A DNA stretch of 64,000 nucleotides from Epiperipatus broadwayi (taxonomy: Eukaryota > Onychophora > Udeonychophora > Euonychophora > Peripatidae). The notes under the pieces were generated by a model. That model did no database searches and was not told where the DNA came from. It saw only the letters and a list, made by a program, of their open reading frames with translations. Shown piece by piece: positions 22,270-34,464 of this stretch (position 1 is its first letter; each line of letters opens with the position of its first letter). The position numbers were made by a program, and so were the translations under genes. The DNA is taken from positions 41,001 to 105,000 of the forward strand of contig JAQFVV010001057.1 in the NCBI GenBank assembly GCA_028023455.1, read 5' to 3'.

Positions 22270-24135
22270 TATATGAAGATAGCAAAAATAAAGACAAGAA
22301 AGAAGAAAAGTCTTTAGAAGAATTATATATAAATATTAATTTTAATTAGTCTTATTACTCTCAATTAAGTCATTATTTTTAAAGTCCAATAAAATACTTT
22401 TACAAGTTTTAAAAATTTATTTCTAGAGATTTTAGAAGTGTTTCTCAATTTTAATATATGACTAATAAAAGTATTTAATTTGGCATAAATAAATGAATGT
22501 TTTCTTACATGAATGCAGATATATCTTTCTTTAAGGAAAGGTAATTGTCTATTCTTTCTTATGATTATCCCAAACAAGAATTCACGATTATCCCAAATAA
22601 GAATAACAACTTTAGCTTTTCTTTTAGACTTCTTTTGGATATCATTTTAATTATAAGTAGATGATCAGCACAGCAAATTAGGTCACAATAAAGAAACTGG
22701 TTTAAACTCACTCCATGACATTAATGATTAATATAAGATATTTTATATTCTTAAACAGCTTTTAAATATTATTTTTGACATTTAAAACTTTAAGTATTTT
22801 TTAAACTTTTATAATTTTTACTGAGAAATAATATTGAAACAGTTCCCTGCTTTATTTTTTTTCATAAATCTGTATCTCAATCATCTGCTCCTCTCTTTCT
22901 TTTAAAAATCCCAGGATAAAGTGATATCAGAAAACTACTTAATTAAATCTCAGTGGGTAGTAACCCAAATCAATTATTACAACTTTTAAATAAATATTTT
23001 TTTTGTCTCTATTTAAAATAACTAAAATCAATACATATTTTACAAACAATACTAATTTAAATAATTTCTTTAAGACTAAAGTATTATGAATAATTATATT
23101 TTTAATATATGATATTATTATGATAATATTAAATAGTGCTATCACACTTATAATGAAAAGCTGTATAGTTAATATCAATTAGTCAATTAAAATGGCTGAA
23201 TGCTTTTGAGAAACTGCACTTCTCATAATCATAGCCAGTTCTGACTCATTCATTGAAATCATTCTATCAATATAATATGCAAACTCTATGCAAATGAGTA
23301 AATTAGACCATCTTTTTGATATAGCAAAACATGCTTCTTTATGATTAATGGGAAGGAGTCCTCTGCTTGAAAAGTGCAAACCGATAAGCCAAAACATAAT
23401 ATCTGCTTGTATTGCCGATTATAGTCCATGTTAGAATATAAAGTAATAAGTTGTAGATTTATGACTTGCTGTATATTATTAATTGAATTTAAATATAAAG
23501 TTCAATAATAAATATTTATACTTAAAATATAGTATTATTATGATAATTTTAAAATAAATTATTATCTTGTAATTTCTAATTATTCCTCCTCTTATTTACT
23601 ACAATTGTATATATTTAGTTTTTAACATCACAATAAAAATAAATGAAAGCCAAATTTATAAGTAACAATGTTTAGATTGACAACTATTGTATTACAATTA
23701 TATATTGGATTATGATATAAATGATTATAAATAAAGATGGTTATTAAATCTCTACAGAATTCTATCCTTATTCTTTATGCACTAAGTCATTTATTCATGT
23801 TATACCTAAATTTATAGCATTACTATTATCTCAATTTAAAATTAAAAATTTTGGTGCTATAATATACATTTTATATTCTATTCTTACCATGGATAACCAA
23901 TCACAAGGTTACAACATTCCTTCCCCCATGGATAAACAAAATTTTAAATTTACTACTTTATGCTAATTTCCACTTAATAAAATATAGGTGGTGTGACACA
24001 ACCTTTTTAAAAAAAAATCTATTTTTGAAACATAAAAAAACACCAGTTTAGTTTTTTTTTTTGACTTTAAATTTTACTTTTGTTTTAGAATTTTATAATT
24101 ATCCCCTAATAATAAAAAGATATTTCAAGTCAGAT
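22270..24135. other. No gene recognised
   Basis: AT-rich with no ORF of recognisable character. Confidence 0.5.
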
Positions 24136-24139
24136 AACC

Positions 24140-25255
24140 TTTTTAAAATCATCTTCATTCTACATCTAATACTTTCATCAAAAGACCTTTTTTATTACTA
24201 CATTGATTCAAATAAACCTTTTTCCTGAAAATCAATTTCATTTTAAATTGAATCTTTCTTTTTTCTGTTAATAAGTCTTGGCTAATGTCATAGAAATTAT
24301 ACAAATCCATCCTTTTGTATTTAATTTCATTTTACAATTAATTTTATGGCTACATCCTCATTTTACATTTAATTTTATGGACAAATGACAAACAACTATT
24401 ATTATTTCATAAATCAATCCAAATGGATTTTTCTGGAACAACAATTTTCATTTTACAATGAATTTTATTATTCATCATTATAATTTTATCAGTATCTCTT
24501 GAATCAAATAAAAGATTAATATTGGTAATGGGCTTCAATTTTCAATTTATTTTATTATTCTCAATCAATCTCTGATTAAGCAAATATTGATCATATACAT
24601 TATTCTGATGTAAAATAATTTTCATTTTACATTTTATTTTTATATTCCTTAAATTTTCCTCATGAACATTGAGTAAACTACAAATATTCATTTGAATATC
24701 AGGTTTCATTTTACAAGAAATCATATTATTTAACCTTTATTTCCTATCATCAACAAAATTAAGTACTCTATCTTTTTTAAAATTAGTTTCTTTCTTACAT
24801 ACTAATTTCTCTTCTATTAAGAAATTCTCCTTATTCTTCAAGATTTTCAACATTATACTATGTTTATTCATTTCTTTCAGCATCTCTTTCAAATGCTCAT
24901 CCATTCTAAATCCAAACTTATGGTTGTCTGCTATTTTCTCTTTTACAATAAATTATTTTTCATTTCATCAATATTATTCTTAACTTCTTTATTATCATCA
25001 AATTTTTTCTTCATAACACCTAATTTTTTCACCAGATTATCTTTATAATCATCTAGTTTTTTCATCCACTCATCTTTATTATCATCTAATTTTTTGTTCA
25101 ATTCTACTCTAAATTTTAAATTATCAACTCTTATATTATCTTTTATATTATACAATTTTTGGTTTGTAAATTCTACTACTACCTTCTGTCAAAATTGCTC
25201 CCAGAGCTCTTAAAACTTACAACTTTTAACTCTTTCTCTTTAGTACCACTCATCT
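24140..25255 (-). pseudogene. Gag-like or ORF1-like coiled-coil protein remnant
   Basis: The minus strand starts near 25254 with MSGTKEKELKVVSFKSSGS, shifts frame after about 23 codons, then gives a lysine/aspartate-rich helical stretch with a repeated KLDDNKDEWMKKLDDYKDN theme (24943-25155). More fragments follow (NMISCKMKPDIQMN...; IKCKMKI) down to about 24140. Frames change several times. The charged, coiled-coil-like character suggests a retroelement gag or ORF1, but I recognise no conserved zinc knuckle or family. The LINE copy at 25270-27032 lies just upstream. Confidence 0.4.
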
Positions 25256-25269
25256 TGCTATAAACTAAA

Positions 25270-27032
25270 TATTTTTTCAATCTTCATCATCATCAACCAT
25301 TATCAATCCAGTGCAGAATGAAGGTCTCTCCAAGTTCAATTCATCCTTTCCTATCTTTAGCTTCTCTTCTCCATATCACCCCTGCAAACTTTCTTATTTC
25401 ATCCATCCATCTCACATGTGGTATCTTTATGGGTCTTATACAATTTTTTGGATTCCAGTTCAAAATTTCAATTGTCCATCTATTATCATCTCTTCTAGCA
25501 ATATGTCCAGCCCAACTCCACTTCAGTCTTTTAATTTTTTCAATGAGGTCAGTAACACCTGTTTGTACTCTTACCCATACATTGCATTTTCGATCTCTTT
25601 CTGTTACACCCAACATGCAACTTTCCATACTTCTTTGAGTGGTCTGGAGTCTCTGTATTGTTCTACTATTAAGTGTCCAAGTCTCAGATCCATAATTAAG
25701 AACTTGTAAAATACATTTGTTAAAAACCTTCCTTTTCAACACACATAGGCATATTTCCTTTTAGTATCAAGTTATTTCTACCAAAAGGACTCCAACCAAG
25801 TTTAATTCTATGATTAATTTCATCCATTATGTTTCCATCTGTATTAAAAATCTGACCAAGGTACTTCTAACTCATCATAATCAATCTTTATTTTCATATT
25901 TTGAAAAAATCTATTAAACATTACTTTAGTCTTTTTAACATTTATCTTTAGTCCTACTTTCCTACTTTCATCTGACAAGTCCTGCAACATTTCCTGTAGC
26001 TCTAAAGCATTATTTACAAAAACAACTACATCATCTGTAAAATCTAAAAGACTTAAATAATCTCCATTAACTTTCACTCCTTTAGCTTCCCATTTTAATC
26101 CACAAAATACTTTTTGCAGCACTGCTGTAAAAAGTTTTGGAGATATGGAGTCACCCTGTCTTACACCCTTTTCAATGTTGATTTTCCTACTATCATTATG
26201 TAATCTAATTGTAGCTGTTGCATTTTTATAAATATTATTTAAAATATGACAATATCCTGGATCTACACCTTGATGATTCAATGCTTTAATCACTGAAGAA
26301 ATGTTTATAGAATCAAATGCCTTTTCATAGTCTACAAATCCTAAGCATAATGGCAACTCATATTTATTTGTCCTTTCTATGACTTCTCTCAATACCTGGA
26401 TATGATCTACTGTACTAAAACCACTTTTAAATCCAGCTTGTTCTCTTGGTTTGGTGAAAATCCAGTGTTTTATGTAGATGAGTTGTAATATCTTAGTAAA
26501 AATTTTGTATACAACTGATAAAAGACTGATAGGCCTATAATTTCTAATATCTTCTTTATCACTTTTTTTAAATATTAATATTAATACTGCATTCTTCCAA
26601 TCATCTGGTACATCTTTATCATTTAGACATTTGGTATATAACTTTCCTAAAAAAATTTATATTTCTTCACCTGCTTCTTTTAATATATCAATTATAATTC
26701 CATCATTACCTGGAACCTTCCCTTACTTCATAAATTTAATTGCATGTCTCACTTCCTCAATCAAAATTCTGGGCAATTCAGAAGATATAATAGGTATAGG
26801 AGACACATGTTCTTTATTACTATATAATTCTTGATAGAAGTCTTTTACACATTTCATGATGTCATCTGTCTTTTTAGTAATAATGCCATCTTTTTGTCTT
26901 ATTGCAGATATAAATTTCCTACCAATACTAAAATGTTGTTTTACATTCTTTAGACTTTTATTCTCTTCTACAGATTTCCTTGCTAGTTCACAATTATACT
27001 TTCTTATATCATTTTTAATTCTTTTCAATACT
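25270..27032 (-). pseudogene. 5'-truncated RTE-type LINE copy
   Basis: A minus-strand copy of the 18684-21979 element that begins at the residue equivalent to Arg415 of the intact protein ([17 protein letters not shown]) and runs to the C-terminus and GATGATGATGAAG tail at about 25275-25295. Segments in three frames cover the linker (26723-27028), RT (25844-26392, with RQGDSISP intact but FADD changed to FTDD) and the C-terminus (25341-25742, NYGSETWTL onward). Frameshifts and stops near 25743-25840 and 26393-26720 inactivate it. It is less decayed than the copy at 1-1640. Confidence 0.9.
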
Positions 27033-27039
27033 TAACTAA

Positions 27040-28260
27040 AAATATTACATTTTTTATATTATCATTAAAAACATTTCTTCATTATCACACAAATTCCTGA
27101 CTGTCTCCTCACAACCAAGCAATACTAATTCCAGATTTTAATACACCTATTTCCTAAGTTGCTATTTTATCTCTTTTAATTGTTACCTTTTTTTAATTAC
27201 ACATTAAAACAAATTTATTTTATTTCTTCCATTAAGTCATAATCACATGGATCATATAGCATATTATATTTTTCTTCCTTTAGATAAACAACTTTAGGTA
27301 TAACAAGTCAGTTAATCATACAGTTTTTTGTCAGTAAATTTATATATAAATGTTCTGAGTTAGCAGGTAAAGCAACAATGGCAAACTAAATTATCATTTA
27401 GTACATAACTACTCTGATAAATAGTGTATTTAAAGTTGTTTTACTTTTAACATGGTGGAAATTACTTTTAAATTACTTCATTAAAGTAAAATAGCAGTGA
27501 ATACTACATGCAAAAAAATATTAAGACATTATGAAACTTTTAAAGAAAAGAATCATGTTATATCAAAACACATGTACTCAATACTACTGAAAATATCATT
27601 AATAATAATAGGATTATCGTATTTAATATCTATGCAGTTGTACATCTATCTATTTATCTATCTATCTAATAAAAAACACGCAATCACTTCTCTATAAGGC
27701 AGCTTTACTGAGAAGTAATTGTGTGTTTTTTATTATTTTTATTTTTCCTTTAGTTAGTTCGTACACATATATATATATATAAGTACAAAGCTAAATTTGT
27801 ATTCGTTTTTAAAATCTTAAAAAATTAAACATTCTGTATCTGCTTTAGTCTATAGTTTACTTCTCTTCTCCTGTTTCAATTATCTTACATGTTAAATTAT
27901 ACATAAGACTTGCTTTCATTTATCAAATAAAGCTAAACAAAAAAAAATTGATTTTGCTTATAAATAAAATTTACTTTCTTAATAAAAATTAAATGATTCT
28001 TTCTAACCAATCAATTTTGATGAAAACATCTTGCAAGAAAAGATGTAAAATTAAAACCAAAAAATTCTTTTATTTATTTAACTAGATACATTTAAAATTG
28101 AATGAAAGAATTGAGTGTCAATACCAAAAAACACCAGTCTGGAAGTACAATCTAATTAAAAAAATAGAAATTGTTCAGAAGTTGTGAATTTAAAACTTTA
28201 ATATATTGAAATATTTAAATCATTAAATTGCAAGACATGTTTAGTTGCCTATATATATAT
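27040..28260. other. No gene recognised; hairpin and short microsatellites
   Basis: Holds a (TCTA)n stretch near 27645-27667 and the hairpin at 27668-27734. No coding region recognised. Confidence 0.5.
27668..27734. repeat. 25-bp-arm hairpin
   Basis: Arms 27668-27692 and 27710-27734 match at 23 of 25 positions (AATAAAAAACAC... and its complement) around a 17-nt loop. It may be a very small foldback element. Confidence 0.75.
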
Positions 28261-28264
28261 ATAT

Positions 28265-31200
28265 TGTAACCCTCTAAAGTGTGGTCAACTACATAATATC
28301 ACCAAAACATAAGTGCGCTGAGAATCGTAATCTCGATCACTGATCAATTCCCCGCTACACATTGTCAGCTATTAAGAGCTGTATCCAAAAGCATATTATG
28401 CTATCTATTTTATGCACCAAGGACCACAACCAACATCTGGAGCAACTTACCACAGACCAAACCAATGATCTAACATAAACTTTTATGATTTAATTTGATC
28501 GCAGCCAGGGTGTACCGCGAAGACCTATCATAGTAGTATGATAAAATACAGTAAACAAATTATAAGTGCAATGTTATTATGTTACAAACCTTAATTTGCG
28601 ATTTTTATTGTATGAGACCCGATGGCCGACCATGTACAAGATGGCATAATTTGTGAAACTACATACGATTATGAAATTTTAAACCATCTATATGATTTCT
28701 AATACAAATGCTAGTCCAGGTAAAGCTTTGCACTAAATAAACATAAATAATTGGGTTCTTTTTATAGTTTACTATATCACTGAGACTCTTTTTATACTGA
28801 CAAATGACAATTTAAAATGTTAAGTAAATATATTCAATCATATCATTATTTGGAAAATCTGTTTACAGGTTTACTAATCAATTTGTATTGTATACTATAA
28901 TCAACTACGCAAAGCCAAAATGATGGAAAAGGTAAATGGGATTTTATTGCACCCTACACATCATAAACTACCAAAGACTAAAAGCATCCAAATGTTTTTT
29001 CAAAATATCACTAAACTCTTATATCATGTTGACGATAGTATATACTTCAATGTATGCTCTATCCAAGGTTTATGATTTCTGATTTTAAAAATGACACATA
29101 GCAACGGCACAGTAAGTTTAATTATAAATCAACTTTTATTTACAAATTTATGAATAATAAGTAATTAATTCCAATGTTATAATTAAAAAACATAAATAAA
29201 CAAATAATATAAATAAATTATAATTCCATCGAATTTCTTCACTAACATATCATAGGTACGGTTTTAAAAACCTAATCATACCTTATTTCAATTTGATATA
29301 ATGAATCTTGAGCAAATTATAATAAATTCAACATCAACTCATGAAATATTTAACGTCATTTACAGATTCAATAAATCCATACCGTAACTTATAATAATTA
29401 TAAATAATATTATATCTGTAGGATTTAGCTATAATGCAATCATTAAATAAAATGAAAATTTAAACTTACACTCCGGTAAATAATAATCAACCGACAGTTA
29501 ATTATTATGAAGTAACTTGAATAGAATGTCCTGCTACAATTTGATGATCTAACTTGTAAATTATACTTACAAATGGAAGAAGATGATTTAGCAGATTAAC
29601 TAAAATACTTTGCCCAACTTATATCTATGAAGTAAAACATATTCCTGTGGATGCGTTCATCTACACATAGGAATTAAATAATACTAAACGCTTAGTGGAT
29701 TGATACACCACCATAAAGTAATACGTATAATTACACAATTCCGCAGATTAACCACCAGCGCTGGAATGAGTGTAAAATACAAAAAATGGCAATTAAATAA
29801 TCTGCGGATTAACCACCAGCACAGATTAATGCCTTTTAACATTATAAAACAACATTACTATTTACTTCACATTAAAGTGCAAAATCATCCTCCTTAGTTA
29901 TTCTGATCATTCAGAAAACACTAACACTTTAGCAAATGTGGGTTCTTGCATAATAAAATGTTACACTAATCAGGACAACTAATGTACTAACTTATCTTGT
30001 TTAAAATAAAACATGTGTAATGCAATATAAGTAATATTAGCATAGGAATGTAAATCTGGAAAGACTTACAAAATACCCCACAAAGATTGATACATCTCAT
30101 GAATTCATTTAGTACCTTTCAAGCCTTTTTGCAAGCGCTATTCTCTTGAATAAATATTTTATTCAACCCCTATTAATTTAAACTTAATAAAATATAACTT
30201 ATGAACTTCACATGCAAGTTCATATAACGATAAAATTTAAGTAATGAATTATTCATCAAATACATAAAATCTAAAAGGTGTGTGTGTGTGATATAAATTA
30301 AATGTATAGCATTTTAAAGTTCAATATATGAATTTTAGCAGGTGTGTGTGTCACAAATTAGATTGTATAGCCTTTTATAACGACAAATATGATCCATGAA
30401 ATCCATGTACGATGTGTCGAATAATAAATGTATGAAGTAATAGCTATAATTATGGTTGAATTCCATACATGTAATTTTATCCATTTGTGTTAATTATTAT
30501 CAGCAATATTAGATTAACGATTTTTACGTGGCTCCATAAACAAGAAACAATTTTAAGACATGACTCGCAGAACTTAAATGAAAATGTTTTTCAAAAGTTA
30601 TTAATTTCTACATTTCTCTATCAAAATGTTCCAAGTTTATTACATCCATGCTAATATTTATTTATCCATGCTTAAATCTAAGAATACTAATTATCGCAAT
30701 TTATTTAATCATTCCACACTGACGCTAAACCGGAAAATAGCTTTGATCAATTATTTGAAGACTGTTTATTATCCAAATGGCAAACAAAATTAACTAGCAA
30801 ATATTTTACTGGCATTATAAAGTTAAATATCAATCAATACTATATTTTTATTAGAATTAGAAACGGAAATATTAAACTATGTTGATAACTTTAACATTTT
30901 ACTTTAATTTAAACTTCTTCTTTTTTAAAAAGCAAATTTTCATATTTATAAAACTTCTGTAATTAAAATACTTATTTAATTTTTCCAAATTGTAGAACAA
31001 TAAACATTTTAAAACATACTAAATTCTTGCAATTAATTCTTTTAAACTGGGAAGCTCCGACATTTTAAATGTAATATTGGAAAATTATTACCGGTGATTT
31101 GATCCACTTGGCCAGCCGACTTGAACAGACTTTTAAATTTAGCAATTCATCTTATAATTAAATACCACAATGTTATTTTACATTTATAGCAAATTTGTGG

Positions 31201-31704
31201 TAATCAGTTTACTTGTTAACTATTTTAAAATAGGCTTATCAAATTTACACCATTTGCCTTCTTACCATTTTCTTTTCTTTCTCTCTCCCTCCAAAAGCAA
31301 ACTAACAGACGATCTGCTCTTAAATTCACGCTCTTTTCTTTTTTTACATTGAGACGCATACGTAATTACTGTATTTATTTTTAATAATTTATAATAATTG
31401 AACAAATGGTTTTTTGTTAATTCAAATGAAATAATTTTTAAGATCATTTTAAACAAATGTAAATAAAATATTATATTTTAATACTATTTTACCAAATTTA
31501 ATGTGTTGTCAAAATTTTTTAAAAAGTTAAACATTATGATATGAATTAGGATATGGAACGAAGCAAATTTAAATTTATTAAAATAATATAAGAGAGTAAT
31601 CTGTTCAAAGTGCAAATCAAGCCAATCAAATCACCAAAGAAGACAGAGAAATTTTTTAATAATAGTTACATCAATTATTATATTTTATGCTAAAATATAT
31701 GGTT

Positions 31705-31707
<3 letters not shown>
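28265..31707 (+). mobile_element. 3.4-kb element with TGTAACC...GGTTACA ends
   Basis: Starts TGTAACC and ends GGTTACA (7-bp inverted ends, TG...CA) with ATAT on both sides, the same terminal style and target as the three solo-LTR-like elements, though the internal sequence is different. No ORF of note lies inside. Local imperfect tandem repeats occur at 29740-29830 (CAGATTAACCACCAGC twice) and 30277-30380 (GGTGTGTGTGTG units). The right flank is a long (TA)n, which makes the ATAT duplication weak evidence. Confidence 0.35.

Positions 31708-31771
<64 letters not shown>
31707..31771. repeat. (TA)n microsatellite
   Basis: Pure TA alternation of about 63 bases. Confidence 0.95.
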
Positions 31772-31776
<5 letters not shown>

Positions 31777-31779
31777 TAT

Positions 31780-32335
31780 AAGTATAATTTAATATACTTG
31801 GAAATTAGATGTAATTGAAGAGGATTTGAACACAAACCTTCAAGCATCCTTTAGCTATCGACTCTATCTCATACAACCGATACACAGGAACACTCACTTG
31901 TGAAAAAAATTAATGATCTCCGATATATCTATCTCGTGCTGGACCAGAACTCATCAGTTTGTCCACACACATATATAATCAGCAATTGGTTTATATTAAG
32001 ATAGCAAATCTTCAAACTTTAATGGACGGGCATCAATCTACTCCACCCTCCAACTTTTCAGCCAATCATACCATTAAAAATCTGATGATGGAATGCCCAA
32101 ATCCTTTGTTGATGCCAATATTATTGTGATGCCCATGTTGACCAACTAATGAGTGCTAATTCAGCATGAAATATGTATATTAGAGATCATTTATTTCCGT
32201 CATATGTGTTTTTTTGTGTGTATCGGTTGCATGAGATAGAATCAAAAGCCGAAAGGTGTTTGAAAGTCTGTGTTCAAATACTCTACAATTACATCTAATT
32301 TCCAAATATATTAAATTATACATATTCTAATATTA
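31780..32335 (+). mobile_element. Inverted-arm repeat family, copy 2
   Basis: The outer arms are complementary: the left has AATATACTTGGAAATTAGAT, then GAACACAAAC, GACTCTATCTCAT and CCGATACAC; the right has GTGTATCGGTTGCATGAGAT, then TGTGTTCAAAT and ATCTAATTTCC. Arms total about 200 bp each around a core of about 200 bp that matches copy 1 (1800-2330). There is no ORF. The structure resembles a MITE with long inverted ends. Confidence 0.65.
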
Positions 32336-32339
32336 TAGA

Positions 32340-32650
32340 TTCAGGCTGTATCCTGCCATCCCTCTTCTGTGTATTTAAATAGACAAAGTCCTAGATACAA
32401 AGGGTCAGAGTGACTTTAGATCAACATGGGCATTGCAATAATATTGTCATCAACAAAGATTTTGAGCATTTCCATCAAATTTTAAATGGGATGGATGACT
32501 GAAGAGGTGAAAGGTGGCTGTCCATTAAAGTTTTTGAAGATGTATGGGAGATAATTATCTGGGCCAACTGATAAGTACTGGTTCAGCATGAATGAGAGAG
32601 AGTCAATAGCTAAAAGATGCTTAAAAGTCTGTGTTCAAATTCTCTCTCTC
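32340..32650 (-). mobile_element. Inverted-arm repeat family, copy 3 (partial)
   Basis: Reverse complement of the core and one arm of copy 2, adjacent to it: ATGGGCATTGCAATAATATT and CCATTAAAGTTTTTGAAGAT correspond to the copy 2 core inverted. Also carries TCAGCATGAATG and GTCTGTGTTCAAAT. Confidence 0.65.
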
Positions 32651-33253
32651 TTTATATATATATATGTTAAAACGAAGATTTTCACGGGTTAAATATATAA
32701 AATACATATTTTGTGGGTTCAGTATATTAATATACTGACGTTACGACTTGGTCACACAAGCTATCCACAGAGTTATAAAAGGTAGAAAGACGGTTGTAGA
32801 GGCGCTACAATCACTTATTTGAATAAAATGTTAAAATTCCACCAATAGCAAAAAATGTTAAATTTAGGAATGTTTTTTAAAAAAATCTTTCCAAATAGGA
32901 GGAAGTTTACATGTATCATCTCGCTTATTGATACAATCTAGCCTTTTAAGTATCTCAATGGCTTCTCTAATTTTGCATTGGTAGAGATTATCACATCTGG
33001 ATATGATCCTGGTACTAGAAAAATCAAATTTTATGACCTGAATCTATAGTATGGAGTGAGAGTGCTGATGATGATGAGTTTTGTTTAACTGCATTAGCAT
33101 GCTCATCTCTCCTAACACTGATGCGACGATTACTCATACCTATGTAAGAAGCTTTACAATTTTTACATGAGATTTGATAGACACCATGAGATTCAAGAGG
33201 GATTGAATCCTTAGGCTTAGTTATTATATTGCTGATCTTTTGATGAGCAGAAA

Positions 33254-34267
33254 ATGCTGTTTCCTATGGGCTCATCTATCTCAGGAGTAATAGCTGATTT
33301 ATTCATGGAATATATAGAAACTCGTGCTTTAGAATCATCATCTTTAAAACCTCTCATTTGGCTCAGATACATAGATGACACTTTTGTCATATGGCTACAT
33401 GGAAAAAATAAATTAGATAATTTTTTCTTACATTTAAATAACATGCATCCTCATATTAAATTTACAATGGAGACAGAGTCTGATGGAAAACTCCATTTTC
33501 TTGATGTTCTAGTCACCAGAACACCAAATAGTTTATCTTTTTCTATTTACAGAAAGAATACACACACAGACAGATATTTGCATTTCCATTCTCATCATCA
33601 CCCAACTCAGATAGTTTCTGTAGCCAAAACTCTTTTAAATAGAGCAATAAACCTTTCAGATGAGACACATCTGAAAGAAGAAATAAATCATATTAATAGT
33701 GTTTTATTAGCAAATAGTTATAATTACAAATTTATAAAAAAAGCCTTATTTCAAGCCCAAAATAGATAAAATAGGAAACAAAAATATGATAAATCAGCTA
33801 TTAGGATTTGTGTTCTATATGTAAAAGGAACTACAGACAGTATCAGATGTATATTAAAACACTATAATATAGATACAGCATTTTCTGCTCATCAAAAGAT
33901 CAGCAATATAATAACCAAGCCTAAGGATTCAATGCCTCTTGAATCTCATGGTGTCTATCAAATCTCATGTAAAAATTGTAAAGCTTCTTATATAGGTATG
34001 AGTAATCGTCGCATCAGTGTTAGGAGAGATGAGCATGCTAATGCAGTTAAACAACACTCATCATCAGCACTCTCACTCCATACTATAGATTCAGGTCATA
34101 AAATTAATTTTTCTAGTACCAGGATCATATCCAGATGTGATAATCTCTACCAATGCAAAATTAGAGAAGCCATTGAGATACTTAAAAGGCCAGATTGTAT
34201 CAATAAGCGAGATGATACATGTAAACTTCCTCCTATTTGGAAAGATTTTTTAAAAAAACATTCCTAA
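33254..34267 (+). pseudogene. PLE RT-GIY-YIG ORF, truncated, one in-frame stop
   Basis: One reading frame covers FPMGSSISGVIADLFMEYIE (PLE motif of type GSPLSPVxADIFME), LRYIDDTFVIW (catalytic YxDD), KLHFLDVLV and IYRKNTHTDRYLHFHSHHH (PLE thumb), then a TAA at 33767-33769, then on in frame to HGVYQISCKNCKASYIGMSNRRISVRRDEH (GIY-YIG with CxxC and YIG), CKIREAIEILK (KEA-type catalytic Glu) and the end at 34265. The RT N-terminus with the first catalytic Asp is gone because of the inversion junction at about 33261. Only one nonsense change suggests moderate age. Base composition is ordinary, unlike the C-poor PLE at 16.6 kb. Confidence 0.9.
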
Positions 34268-34360
34268 ATTTAACATTTTTTGCTATTGGTGAAATTTTAA
34301 CATTTTATTCAAATCAGTGATTATAGCACCTCTACAACCATCTTTCTACCTTTTATAACT

Positions 34361-34391
34361 CTGTGGATGGCTTGTGTGACTAAGTCGAAAC
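34361..34391 (+). ncRNA. Hammerhead-like variant at PLE 3' end
   Basis: CTGTGGA (34361-34367), stem GGCTT/AAGTC (34369-34373, 34382-34386, one G-U) and GAAAC (34387-34391). The inverted copy near 32745-32790 keeps the CTGTGGA and has ACGTC before AGTATATT, giving a GTC triplet at the expected cleavage place. T at the fourth core base departs from CUGANGA. Confidence 0.35.
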
Positions 34392-34464
34392 TCAGTATAT
34401 TAATATTAAAAGTTTTTTAACACGGATGAACCCGCGAAATATGTATTTTATATATATAAGCTAC

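Larger units (their letters stand above)
32684..34463 (+). mobile_element. Penelope-like element with inverted 3' end at its left side
   Basis: From about 33262 rightward this is a 5'-truncated PLE: RT thumb-side half, GIY-YIG and 3' untranslated region. From 33261 leftward to about 32684 the same GIY-YIG and 3' region (the equivalent of 33868-34463) is present inverted. The junction is at GCAGAAAATGCTG next to TTTCCTATGGG. Both outer ends lie in TA-rich sequence. The right end carries GTCGAAAC and CAGTATATTAATATTAAAAG; the left carries the matching inverted ATATACTGACGTTACGAC. Confidence 0.85.

Noticed and set aside
33060-33085. CTGATGATGATGAG considered as a hammerhead core
   Set aside because: It is the inverted coding sequence of a Ser-rich stretch of the PLE; no GAAA or stem follows.
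33217-33444. 75-codon minus-strand ORF over the PLE
   Set aside because: It crosses the inversion junction and is antisense to RT; it is a shadow.
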